A stretch of 64,000 bases of DNA from positions 186,001-250,000 of the forward strand of contig CAYYPE010000003.1 of assembly GCA_964473465.1 (NCBI GenBank). Direction: 5' to 3'. The notes beneath the pieces are model-generated. The model did no database searches and was not told the DNA's origin. It worked only from the letters and a program-made list of their open reading frames with translations. Made by a program: the position numbers and the translations under genes. This document shows, piece by piece, positions 43,043 to 51,752 of the stretch (the stretch's first letter is position 1; every line of letters begins with the position of its first letter). This DNA comes from CALHRB01 sp964473465 (GTDB lineage: Bacteria; Bacteroidota; Ignavibacteria; Kapaibacteriales; UBA2268).

Positions 43043-44039
43043 AATTATCCGAAATTTTAATTAAAACTTTACCGCATTGTTTACCTTGCAACATTAGATC
43101 TATTTCGTCGTTCAAGCTATCAAGATTTATTTCTTTTACAATTAAATCAAGGTTGTCTGGTTTCCAGTCAGTGCTGATTTTTTGCCAAATTTTGAGTCTC
43201 TTTGCCATTTCTGTTTCAGCAGAATCAATACCAATAAGTCTGACCCCTCTCAAAATAAAAGGATAGACACTTGTCGAGAATTTATCAGAACTTGTGTTGC
43301 CGATAGCACATATAACCCCATGATTTGAAGTGGAGCGAATAGCAGTCGAAAGAGTAAGCCCTCCGACATTGTCAAGCACTGCAATCCATTTTTTGGGAAG
43401 TAAAGGTTTTTCTGTCTCATTGATAACATCATTTCTTGAAATAACTTCATTAGCCCCAATTGACTGCAGGAATTCTGTTTTTTCTGCCTTCCCGGTTGAT
43501 GCTATCACCTTAAAACCAATTTTCGAGAGCATCATAACAGCTAAAGAACCCACCCCACCTGTAGCACCAGTTACTAACACTGAGCCATCATCTGGTGAAA
43601 TATAATTTTCAAGAATAGAATTAATTGATAAGCCAACAGTAAAACCTGCTGTGCCGAAAATCATTGCTTCTCTTAATGACAGGTTCTCAGGCAAGGGAAC
43701 TATCCAATCAGAAGGGACAGAAATTAATTCAGAAAATCCACCGAAAGTATTCATTCCCATATCATAACCTGTTACAAGAGCCTTATCACCTGACTTAAAT
43801 TTACCAGTTTTAGATTCAATGACAATTCCTGAGGCATCAATGCCGGGGATGTAAGGATAATTTCTTGTTATACCTTTATGACCACGTGCAGATAGGGCGT
43901 CCTTAAAATTTAAGGTGGAGTATGCAACTTTGATTAAAGTATCATTTTCCTTCAAGAAATCAGTAGTCTTTTCCAGTATTTTTCTCTGAAAAATATTTTC
44001 TGATACTTCCTCAACAATTAAGGCTCTAAATTTATCCAT
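43035..44039 (-). CDS. YhdH/AcuI-type medium-chain reductase
   Basis: 334 residues of the zinc-free medium-chain dehydrogenase/reductase family: NTLNFKDAL-type start (STLNFKDALSARG), YPYIPGIDASG, VTGATGGVGSLAVMML as cofactor loop and CGKVLIKI at the C-terminus. This is the YhdH/YhfP subgroup, whose AcuI members reduce acryloyl-CoA to propionyl-CoA with NADPH. That reaction fits the propionyl- and acyl-CoA carboxylase genes in the window but is not proven. It is divergent from the 3-hydroxybutyryl-CoA dehydrogenase. Confidence 0.85.
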   Translation of the reverse strand: MDKFRALIVEEVSENIFQRKILEKTTDFLKENDTLIKVAYSTLNFKDALSARGHKGITRNYPYIPGIDASGIVIESKTGKFKSGDKALVTGYDMGMNTFGGFSELISVPSDWIVPLPENLSLREAMIFGTAGFTVGLSINSILENYISPDDGSVLVTGATGGVGSLAVMMLSKIGFKVIASTGKAEKTEFLQSIGANEVISRNDVINETEKPLLPKKWIAVLDNVGGLTLSTAIRSTSNHGVICAIGNTSSDKFSTSVYPFILRGVRLIGIDSAETEMAKRLKIWQKISTDWKPDNLDLIVKEINLDSLNDEIDLMLQGKQCGKVLIKISDNYE

Positions 44040-44151
44040 AATACTTGTTTAAAGAAAAACAAATAACAAAATTAAGTAAATTTCATTATATTTAAACTTT
44101 TTATTACATTAAGAAATTGTTTTTTAACATTTTGAAATTAAAGGTGTAATT

Positions 44152-45030
44152 ATGGAAATCAAAAAAGTTTTAGTTATCGGTGCCGGCACAATGGGCAACG
44201 GTATTGCACATGTCTTTGCACAAACTGGTTATGATGTTATTCTCTGCGATACTTCTGAAAATGCTCTGAATAAAGGGTATGCTGCTATTGAAAAAAATAT
44301 GGGGCGTCAGGTCAGCAAAGGAAAAATGACAGAAGATGATATGAAAGCAGCTTTGTCAAGAATCACTAAATCTACTAACATCATTGATGGAAAGGATGCT
44401 GATTTAGTTGTTGAAGCAATCATCGAAAACAAAGATGTAAAATTTAAGTTGTTCAGAGAATTAGATGAAATAACACGACCGGAGGTTATCTTAGCTTCTA
44501 ATACATCTACAATATCTATTACTGAAATTGGTGCTGTAACAAAAAAACCTGATAAAGTTATTGGTATGCATTTTATGAATCCGGTTCCAATGATGAGATT
44601 GGTTGAAGTAATAAAAGGAATAGCAACAAGTGATGAAACATATCAGTTAGTAAAGGAATTATCCGAAAAATTGGGTAAAACCCCTGTTTTGGCAAATGAC
44701 TATCCGGGATTTATAGCAAACAGAATTCTGATGCCTTTAATAAATGAAGCAGTATTTGCACTAATGGAAGGCGTTGGAACAGTTGATGCTATAGATGAAG
44801 TGGCTAAATTAGGTTTGGCTCACCCAATGGGACCTTTAGCTTTAGCAGATTTGATTGGACTTGATATAACACTTGCAATTATGAATGTTCTTCATCAGGA
44901 TATCGGTGATCCAAGGTTCAGACCCTGTCCATTGTTGAAAAAAATAGTTGCCGCCGGTTTTTATGGAAGAAAAACAGGCAAAGGATTTTATGATTATAGT
45001 GGTGAAGTTCCTGTTCCTATGAAATTTTAG
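44152..45030 (+). CDS. 3-hydroxybutyryl-CoA dehydrogenase
   Basis: 292 residues, the stand-alone length for this family. An N-terminal NAD-binding fold (VLVIGAGTMGNGIAHVFAQ, 6-24) and the family motifs LASNTSTISITEI, MHFMNPVPMMRLVEVI and NDYPGFIANRILMP are present, as are the catalytic His/Glu region and the C-terminal GFYGRKTGKGFYDY. It oxidises or reduces 3-hydroxyacyl-CoA with NAD(P). AAGGTG precedes the ATG. Confidence 0.94.
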   Translation: MEIKKVLVIGAGTMGNGIAHVFAQTGYDVILCDTSENALNKGYAAIEKNMGRQVSKGKMTEDDMKAALSRITKSTNIIDGKDADLVVEAIIENKDVKFKLFRELDEITRPEVILASNTSTISITEIGAVTKKPDKVIGMHFMNPVPMMRLVEVIKGIATSDETYQLVKELSEKLGKTPVLANDYPGFIANRILMPLINEAVFALMEGVGTVDAIDEVAKLGLAHPMGPLALADLIGLDITLAIMNVLHQDIGDPRFRPCPLLKKIVAAGFYGRKTGKGFYDYSGEVPVPMKF

Positions 45031-45124
45031 CTTAATGCAAAATAGTGAAAATTTTAAATTTCACAACTAAATAATAAAGAATAATAAATTATCAAATGAA
45101 TTTCATTAATAATTATGGTGGACT

Positions 45125-45823
45125 ATGAATAATATAGAGCAAAAGCTGGATTCCGATGACCCCGATGTATTGGCTGCTTATCAGGCAGAAACAAGGGGAG
45201 AATATCAATTAGCTCTTGAACATTACAATAAAGCCCTTGAACGGAACCCTAACCTTGGTATAGTATTCAAACATTGTGGAAATGTCTATTATCGTATAGG
45301 AAAATTAAAAGAAGCTGAAACATATCTGAGTAAAGCCGTGGAGTTACTTCCAAACTATCCAACGGCTTTATATGAATTAGCATTGGCTCTCTATCGACAA
45401 GTGAAAATCAAAGAAGCAATTACCCTGATGAAAAAAGTCATTGAATTAGATTCCGAATTTCTTATGGCTAATTATTGGCTTGGAATAATGAACTATCATT
45501 ACGGACATATAAGAGAAGCTATTGAGAATTATAATCTGGTTGTTTCAAAAAATCCAGATTTTACAATTGCATATTACTATCTTGGCGTTGCTTATCTTAG
45601 GCTTGGTAAATATGAAGATGCTATAGTTAGTTTATTAAAAGTTATTGAGAAAAATGATAGAAGTGCAGCTGCTTATGCTTTATTAGGTGATGCATATTTA
45701 TATATGGATAAAAAATATGAAGCAAGACAAAATTATAAGAAGGCTCTTGAGTTAGATCCAGAAGACCGAAAAGCACAGCGAGGGTTGCTTGCCCTTGAAG
45801 ATTATAAAGGTATAAATTTCTAA
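45125..45823 (+). CDS. TPR repeat protein
   Basis: 232 residues, nearly all tetratricopeptide repeats (about six, from residue 15 to 228). Clear units are YQLALEHYNKALERNPNLG, LKEAETYLSKAVELLPNYP, YEDAIVSLLKVIEKN and YEARQNYKKALELDPEDRKA. No signal peptide or other domain, so it is probably a cytoplasmic scaffold. It lies between two acyl-CoA enzyme genes, 18 bases before the carboxyltransferase. Confidence 0.88.
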   Translation: MNNIEQKLDSDDPDVLAAYQAETRGEYQLALEHYNKALERNPNLGIVFKHCGNVYYRIGKLKEAETYLSKAVELLPNYPTALYELALALYRQVKIKEAITLMKKVIELDSEFLMANYWLGIMNYHYGHIREAIENYNLVVSKNPDFTIAYYYLGVAYLRLGKYEDAIVSLLKVIEKNDRSAAAYALLGDAYLYMDKKYEARQNYKKALELDPEDRKAQRGLLALEDYKGINF

Positions 45824-45841
45824 TTTTTACTATTTTTTGCT

Positions 45842-47449
45842 ATGAATAGAATAAAAACAAAAATTTCACTAAAAAATCCAGAATTTTCAATTAATAAAGA
45901 AAATTCCATCAATTTAGTTAACGAATTAAAGGAAAGACTTGAGATAGTAAAAGCAGGGGGACCAGAAAAACATAAGATAAGACACATAGAGCGTGGGAAA
46001 TTGTTGGTCAGGGACAGAATAAATAAATTATGCGACAAAAACACTCCTTTTCTCGAAACCTCTGCCTTTGCTGCTTGGAATATGTATGATAACGAAGCTC
46101 CATCTGCCGGAATAGTAACCGGAGTTGGTGTAATCAAAGGTAGAGAGTGTATGATAGTTGCAAATGATGCCACGGTAAAAGGCGGCACATATTTTCCAAT
46201 GACCATTAAAAAACATGTCCGTGCTCAGGAAATAGCTTTACAAAATCATTTACCATGCGTTTATCTTGTTGATTCGGGAGGAATATTTTTGCCTTATCAA
46301 TCTGAGACCTTCCCTGACAAAGATCATTTCGGTAAAATTTTTTATAATCAGGCAAGACTTTCAGCTGAAAATATAACTCAGGTTGCTGTTGTTATGGGAT
46401 CCTGCACAGCAGGAGGGGCTTATGTCCCTGCAATGAGCGATGAAACAATCATGGTTCGTAATCAGGCAACAATTTTTATTGGTGGTCCTCCATTAGTCAA
46501 AGCAGCAACGGGAGAGGTCGTTACCGATGAAGAATTAGGAGGAGCTGATGTTCATTGCAAAATATCCGGAGTTTCTGATCATTATGCTCAAAACGATGAA
46601 CATGCAATTGAAATAGCCAGAAATATTATTGAAAATTTAGATAAAAAGAAAAAATTTGATATCAATCGTGAAGAAGCTGAAGATCCATACTATGACCCGG
46701 AAGAACTCTATGGAATTATCCCAAAAAATATTCGCGCTCCTTTTGATATGCGTGAGGTTATTGCCCGAATAGTTGATGGAAGCCGGTTTCAGGAATTTAA
46801 AGAATTATACGGAACTACCCTTGTAACAGGTTTCGCACGAATTATGGGCTATCCCGTTGGTATTATTGCAAACAATGGTGTTTTATTCTCAGAATCAAGC
46901 CTCAAGGGAGCTCATTTTATTGAATTATGCACCATTAGAAAAATCCCAATAATATTTTTGCAAAACATTACAGGTTTCATTGTAGGAAAAAAATATGAGC
47001 ATGGAGGAATCGCTCGTGATGGAGCAAAAATGGTGCACGCTGTTGCTAATGCCGATGTTCCAAAGTTTACTGTAATTATAGGCGGCTCTTATGGGGCTGG
47101 AAATTACGCAATGTGTGGCAGGGGATATAATCCCCGTTTACTATGGATGTGGCCACATGGTAGGATTAGTGTAATGGGTGGTGAGCAAGCTGCTGATGTT
47201 CTCGCTACCGTTAAAATTAAACAATTAGAAGCATCAGGCAAGACTCTTTCTCAGGAAGAAATAGATTCCATAAGAAAACCAATTATAGAAAAGTATGAAT
47301 TTGAAGCCAGTCCTTATTATAGCTCTGCAAGAATCTGGGATGACGGAATCATTGACCCGCTTGATACAAGAAGTGTTTTAGCTCTTGGCATATCAATGGC
47401 ACTTAATGCTCCAATACCTGAACAAAAGTATGGTGTTTTTAGAATGTAA
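45842..47449 (+). CDS. Acyl-CoA carboxylase carboxyltransferase subunit, methylcrotonyl-CoA type
   Basis: 535 residues. Landmarks YDNEAPSAGIVTGVG, VANDATVKGGTYFPMT, VYLVDSGG, FPDKDHFGKIFYNQARLSA, MGSCTAGGAYVPAMSDE and GGSYGAGNYAMCGRGYNPR fit the beta subunit of methylcrotonyl-CoA carboxylase and its close relatives better than PccB. It transfers CO2 from carboxybiotin to the acyl-CoA, a step of leucine breakdown. No alpha subunit is in the window. Substrate specificity is inferred from family resemblance. Confidence 0.9.
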   Translation: MNRIKTKISLKNPEFSINKENSINLVNELKERLEIVKAGGPEKHKIRHIERGKLLVRDRINKLCDKNTPFLETSAFAAWNMYDNEAPSAGIVTGVGVIKGRECMIVANDATVKGGTYFPMTIKKHVRAQEIALQNHLPCVYLVDSGGIFLPYQSETFPDKDHFGKIFYNQARLSAENITQVAVVMGSCTAGGAYVPAMSDETIMVRNQATIFIGGPPLVKAATGEVVTDEELGGADVHCKISGVSDHYAQNDEHAIEIARNIIENLDKKKKFDINREEAEDPYYDPEELYGIIPKNIRAPFDMREVIARIVDGSRFQEFKELYGTTLVTGFARIMGYPVGIIANNGVLFSESSLKGAHFIELCTIRKIPIIFLQNITGFIVGKKYEHGGIARDGAKMVHAVANADVPKFTVIIGGSYGAGNYAMCGRGYNPRLLWMWPHGRISVMGGEQAADVLATVKIKQLEASGKTLSQEEIDSIRKPIIEKYEFEASPYYSSARIWDDGIIDPLDTRSVLALGISMALNAPIPEQKYGVFRM

Positions 47450-47470
47450 TTATTAACTATAGGATTTATA

Positions 47471-47836
47471 ATGGAATGTAAAATAACTAATCAGGATGAT
47501 ATCACAATCATTAAATTATTGGGAAAGAAATTCACCTTCAATAACTCAAACGAAGTTAGAACTAAAATTGATCAATTGATTGATGAGAATAACAGATGGT
47601 TTATTTTCGATTTGAGTGAAGTTGAATACATGGATAGTTCAGGACTTGGAGTTTTAGTTACTCTTTTTAAGAACCTTGAAAGAAAAGAGGACAGTTTCTC
47701 AGAGCAAAGAAAAATGGTCTTTGCTAATATCAGCAAGCCTGTTGAAACCATTTTTTCAATTTTTAAAATGGATACAATAATTAAAACATTTCATTCTATT
47801 GAAGAAGCTAAGAATTATTTGAATACATTCAAATAA
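47471..47836 (+). CDS. STAS-domain anti-sigma factor antagonist
   Basis: 121 residues forming a single STAS domain. The conserved EYMDSSGLGVLV segment has Ser55 or Ser56 as the likely phosphorylation site, as in SpoIIAA/RsbV proteins. It has a ten-residue insert (KEDSFSEQRK) before strand 4. It would bind a kinase/anti-sigma partner, which is not encoded nearby. It lies 21 bases after the carboxyltransferase gene. Confidence 0.88.
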   Translation: MECKITNQDDITIIKLLGKKFTFNNSNEVRTKIDQLIDENNRWFIFDLSEVEYMDSSGLGVLVTLFKNLERKEDSFSEQRKMVFANISKPVETIFSIFKMDTIIKTFHSIEEAKNYLNTFK

Positions 47837-47849
47837 ATGTAAAATACTT

Positions 47850-48839
47850 TTAGGAATTCTCCGAAATGAGTTGTTCTATTATTTCACTTTGAGATACATT
47901 ATCGGCTTCTGCTTTAAAATTAGTAACGATTCGATGCCTTAAAACCGGGAGAGCAACATTTTTGACATCTTCAATGTCTGGAGTGAACCTCCCTTGCAGT
48001 GCAGCCCGAGACTTAGCACCAAGAATAAGATATTGAGAGGCACGAGGTCCGGCTCCATAGCTAAGGAATTCCTTTATTAATTTTGATGATCCATTGGTTG
48101 GTCTGGAAGCTCTAACAAGATTGACAGCAAAATTAACAACATTATCTGCAACAGGTACCCTTCGTATCAGATCCTGAAATTCAATTATTTCCTGGTCGCT
48201 AATTAATTTATTAATAGTTGGGTTTATTTCGGAAGTAGTTGATTTGACTATTGTAACCTCTTCATCAAAGGAAGGGTAATCAAGCCATAAATTAAACATA
48301 AATCTGTCTAATTGAGCTTCGGGCAGGGGATAAGTTCCTTCCTGCTCAATAGGGTTCTGAGTTGCCAGAACAAAAAATGGTTCAGATAATTTATAGATTG
48401 TTCCTGCTGCAGTAACAGAATGCTCCTGCATTGCTTCGAGAAGAGCTGATTGGGTTTTTGGTGGTGTTCTGTTTATTTCGTCTGCCAGAATGATATTAGC
48501 AAAAATCGGTCCTTTAACAAATTTAAATTTTTTTGCTCCGGTGGAAACATCTTCTTCAATAATTTCAGTTCCTGTAATATCTCCGGGCATTAAATCAGGA
48601 GTAAACTGAATTCTGCTGAATTTTAGATCAAGAACCTGAGCCAGAGTTCTGATAAGTAGTGTTTTAGCTAAGCCCGGAACACCGATTAAAAGGCAGTGAC
48701 CACGTGCGAAAAGACTTATTAATAAATGTTCAATAATATCATTTTGACCAATTATTACTTTTCCAATTTCAGATTTTATTTTTTCAACAATTGCAGAAAA
48801 TTGCCTTAATTTCTCAACATCAGACCCTATATTAACCAT
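47850..48839 (-). CDS. MoxR-family AAA+ ATPase
   Basis: 329 residues. Walker A GVPGLAKT (about 53-60), Walker B ILADEINRTPPKTQ, sensor 1 LATQNP and a C-terminal lid (GAGPRASQYLI) with the MoxR signatures are present. MoxR ATPases are chaperone-like and usually work with VWA/DUF58 proteins; none of these partners is downstream in the window. It is convergent with the STAS gene (13 bases apart). Confidence 0.92.
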   Translation of the reverse strand: MVNIGSDVEKLRQFSAIVEKIKSEIGKVIIGQNDIIEHLLISLFARGHCLLIGVPGLAKTLLIRTLAQVLDLKFSRIQFTPDLMPGDITGTEIIEEDVSTGAKKFKFVKGPIFANIILADEINRTPPKTQSALLEAMQEHSVTAAGTIYKLSEPFFVLATQNPIEQEGTYPLPEAQLDRFMFNLWLDYPSFDEEVTIVKSTTSEINPTINKLISDQEIIEFQDLIRRVPVADNVVNFAVNLVRASRPTNGSSKLIKEFLSYGAGPRASQYLILGAKSRAALQGRFTPDIEDVKNVALPVLRHRIVTNFKAEADNVSQSEIIEQLISENS

Positions 48840-48991
48840 TTGAATTTATGATTTGTTAAAAATACAAATATTATGACGCATTGATAATGTGTAAATTGAT
48901 TAATGTAATTTCAATCAAAAATCTTTTTGTATTTTTGTTATTTAATTCTTTACTAAAAATTTATAAATACGAATAAAAGGTTCAGTTTGTA

Positions 48992-51751
48992 ATGTCGTGG
49001 CATACATTAGATTTAAATGATTTATATCAGAAATTTGATGTCAATCCAGAGATTGGCTTAAATGATGAAAAAATTCAAAAGAACAGAAAAGAATATGGTG
49101 AAAACATAATTCTTTCGAAAAAGCCTAAACCTGATTGGGTGCTTTTTCTTGAACAGTTCAATAATCCAATCATATACATTCTTATAATTGCTGCAATAAT
49201 CAATGCTCTGGTATCTGATTTGAAGGATACAATAGTCATCGCTGCCGTAATTATCCTTAATACTGTAATTGGCTTCATTCAGGAAAGACGTGCCTCCGAC
49301 GCATTGAAGCTTTTAAGCAAAATGGCAGCACCTGTTGCAAGGGTCATCAGGAATGGAGTTCAGGCTTCAATTCCCACTGAAGAAGTTGTTTGTGGTGATA
49401 TTATTATCCTTGAAAGCGGAATGAGGGTTCCTGCAGATGCCAGACTTATTGAACTTAATAATCTTACAGTTGATGAATCAATGTTGACTGGGGAATCCTT
49501 TCCAGTCGAAAAGAAAATTAATATAAAAATTTCTGAGTCTGCACCAATTGGTGATAGATTCAATTATATTTACTCAGGTACTATTGTTATCAAGGGAAGA
49601 GCTACAGCTATTGTTACAGCTGTAGGAAATAATACTGAGTTTGGAAAAATTTCCGAAAAAGTCGCTGAAGCCGAGGATTCTGTTTCTCCTCTTCAACATC
49701 AAATTGAAAAGTTTAGTAAGGGTCTCAGTCTTGCAATTTTGGGTACAGTCCTTGTTATTTTTGTTATCGGCTTACTTCGTGATAACAGTTTGATTACTAT
49801 GTTCCTAACTTCTGTAGGTTTAGCGGTATCAGCTATTCCCGAAGGTTTACCTGTTGCTGTTACTATAACTCTTTCAATTGGCATTTCCCAGATGGCTAAA
49901 CATAAAGCCATTGTGAAAAAACTTTCTGCTGTTGAAACGCTTGGTAGCACTAACTTTATTTGCACTGATAAAACAGGAACATTAACCAAAAATCAAATGG
50001 TTGTTACAAAGCTTTTTTCAGCAGATGAAGATTTTTATGTAAGTGGCTCAGGTTACAACAAAGATGGAATTATTTTTAATTCTCTTTCCGGAGAAGAAAT
50101 TAAATATAATCACAACCCGGCAATTGAATTGATGATTTACAATAGTTATTTGTGTACTGAATCAAGGCTTTTAGAACTTGAAAATAATGAATGGAAGTTC
50201 GTAGGTGATCCTACCGAAGTAGCTCTGATGATTTTGTCAAAAAAAGCAGGTTTAAATGATATCGAAGCTACTGTCAATGTTGATATTCCTTTTGAATCGG
50301 AAAATCAATTGATGGCTGTTAGGGCAGCATTTAATAATAAGAATTATGTTTTTGCTAAAGGTGCCCCCGAAAAAATAATCTCCAGATGTCAATACCAAAT
50401 TCGAAAAGATGGAATGTTCGAAGAGCTTGATGTAGAACAAGTAAATAAGAAAATCGCTGAATTTTCTGCATGGGGATTGAGAGTCATTGCTCTTGCTTAT
50501 AATGAAAATCATAATAATGAAATATTAGATTTAGATCACCTCAATGATTTAATCTTTCTTGGTTTTGCTGGTATTGAAGACTCTGTAAGACCCGAGGCTA
50601 TCGAAGCAGTTAATCAATGCCATAATGCTGGTATAAAAGTTGTTATGATTACCGGCGACCATATAAAAACTGCCCAGACAGTCGCTAAAACTGTTGGAAT
50701 AGGTGAAAAGAAAGATTCTCCCGTTGGAGTAACTGGATCCGAGTTAGATCAAATGTCAGACACAGAACTTTTTAAAAGGGTTCAGGAAATTGATGTTTAT
50801 GCACGAGTTGCCCCTCACCATAAATTTAGAATCGTTAAACAACTTCAGGCTCATAAAAACATTGTTGCAATGACTGGAGATGGGGTTAATGATGCCCCAG
50901 CTCTAAAACAAGCTGATATCGGTGTTGCTATGGGTAGTGGAACAGATGTTGCCCGTGAAGCTGCTGATATGGTGCTAATGGATGATAACTTTGCTACAAT
51001 TGTTCAGGCTGTCAGGCGAGGAAGAATAATTCTTCATAATCTTCAACATATTTTGCTTTATATTCTTTCAACAAGTTTTGGAGGTTTACTAACAATTGCT
51101 ATATCAGTTACAATTGGACTTCCTTTACCTTTATTACCCGCACAATTACTTTGGGTTAACTTAGTAACCGATGGAACATCAACTTTCCCACTTGCATTCG
51201 AAAAGGAGCATGGTGATGTTATGGCTTTCCCTCCCAGAAAAAAAGACAGACCACTAATAACTCAAAGAATGATTTTCAGGATTTTCACTTCAGGTGTTAT
51301 AATGATGTTGGGAACACTGTTTATTTTTGTTACTTCGGTTCCCGATATATTTAATATGACTCCCGATGAGCATTTGAGGGCTAAAACAATGGCTTTTTGT
51401 ATGCTTGCTTTCTTTCAAATCTGGAATGTTCAAAACTCAAGGTCTGTTGATAGGTCGCTCTTATTCAATTTGCCGTTTACCAAAGGACATACCTTAGATA
51501 GAATCAGTCCCACTAAAAATTTACCACTTCTCGGTGTGATGGTTCTTGCAATCTTATTACAAGTTTCTGCTGTCTCATTACCATTTATGAATGTTGTGTT
51601 AAATACTGTTCCGCTTGATTTTTGGGATTGGATTTTAGTAATATTTGGCTCATTTACTATCATTGTTTTTGTTGAAATAAGTAAGTTTATAACTGCTTTA
51701 GTTAATAAGCGTAAGAGAAGATTGGGGTTAATGGATGAAATGCATTTATAA
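48992..51751 (+). CDS. Cation P-type ATPase, calcium-type (P2A)
   Basis: 919 residues with ten membrane helices. The N-terminal cation-ATPase domain, PEGLPVAVTITLSIG in helix 4, the phosphorylation motif CTDKTGTLTKNQM, the nucleotide-binding KGAPEKII, TGDH and MTGDGVNDAPALKQADIGVAMG hinge, and NLVTDGTSTFPLA in helix 6 mark a P2 ATPase of the SERCA/PMCA-like bacterial group. It most likely exports calcium (or manganese). The helix-6 sequence NLVTDG is close to the SERCA ion site. It ends 1 base from the convergent relA/spoT-like gene. Confidence 0.93.
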   Translation: MSWHTLDLNDLYQKFDVNPEIGLNDEKIQKNRKEYGENIILSKKPKPDWVLFLEQFNNPIIYILIIAAIINALVSDLKDTIVIAAVIILNTVIGFIQERRASDALKLLSKMAAPVARVIRNGVQASIPTEEVVCGDIIILESGMRVPADARLIELNNLTVDESMLTGESFPVEKKINIKISESAPIGDRFNYIYSGTIVIKGRATAIVTAVGNNTEFGKISEKVAEAEDSVSPLQHQIEKFSKGLSLAILGTVLVIFVIGLLRDNSLITMFLTSVGLAVSAIPEGLPVAVTITLSIGISQMAKHKAIVKKLSAVETLGSTNFICTDKTGTLTKNQMVVTKLFSADEDFYVSGSGYNKDGIIFNSLSGEEIKYNHNPAIELMIYNSYLCTESRLLELENNEWKFVGDPTEVALMILSKKAGLNDIEATVNVDIPFESENQLMAVRAAFNNKNYVFAKGAPEKIISRCQYQIRKDGMFEELDVEQVNKKIAEFSAWGLRVIALAYNENHNNEILDLDHLNDLIFLGFAGIEDSVRPEAIEAVNQCHNAGIKVVMITGDHIKTAQTVAKTVGIGEKKDSPVGVTGSELDQMSDTELFKRVQEIDVYARVAPHHKFRIVKQLQAHKNIVAMTGDGVNDAPALKQADIGVAMGSGTDVAREAADMVLMDDNFATIVQAVRRGRIILHNLQHILLYILSTSFGGLLTIAISVTIGLPLPLLPAQLLWVNLVTDGTSTFPLAFEKEHGDVMAFPPRKKDRPLITQRMIFRIFTSGVIMMLGTLFIFVTSVPDIFNMTPDEHLRAKTMAFCMLAFFQIWNVQNSRSVDRSLLFNLPFTKGHTLDRISPTKNLPLLGVMVLAILLQVSAVSLPFMNVVLNTVPLDFWDWILVIFGSFTIIVFVEISKFITALVNKRKRRLGLMDEMHL

Positions 51752-51752
51752 T

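Noticed and set aside
47850..48839. MoxR-DUF58-VWA operon (aerotolerance type)
   Set aside because: The genes after the MoxR ATPase on its strand are not DUF58 or VWA proteins; it is convergent with the STAS gene and stands alone.
48930..48937. TATTTTTG before the P-type ATPase as promoter
   Set aside because: No TTTG or TTG at 19-21 bases upstream; similar TATTTTTG copies at 454-461 and 13112-13119 also lack a correctly spaced -33 element.
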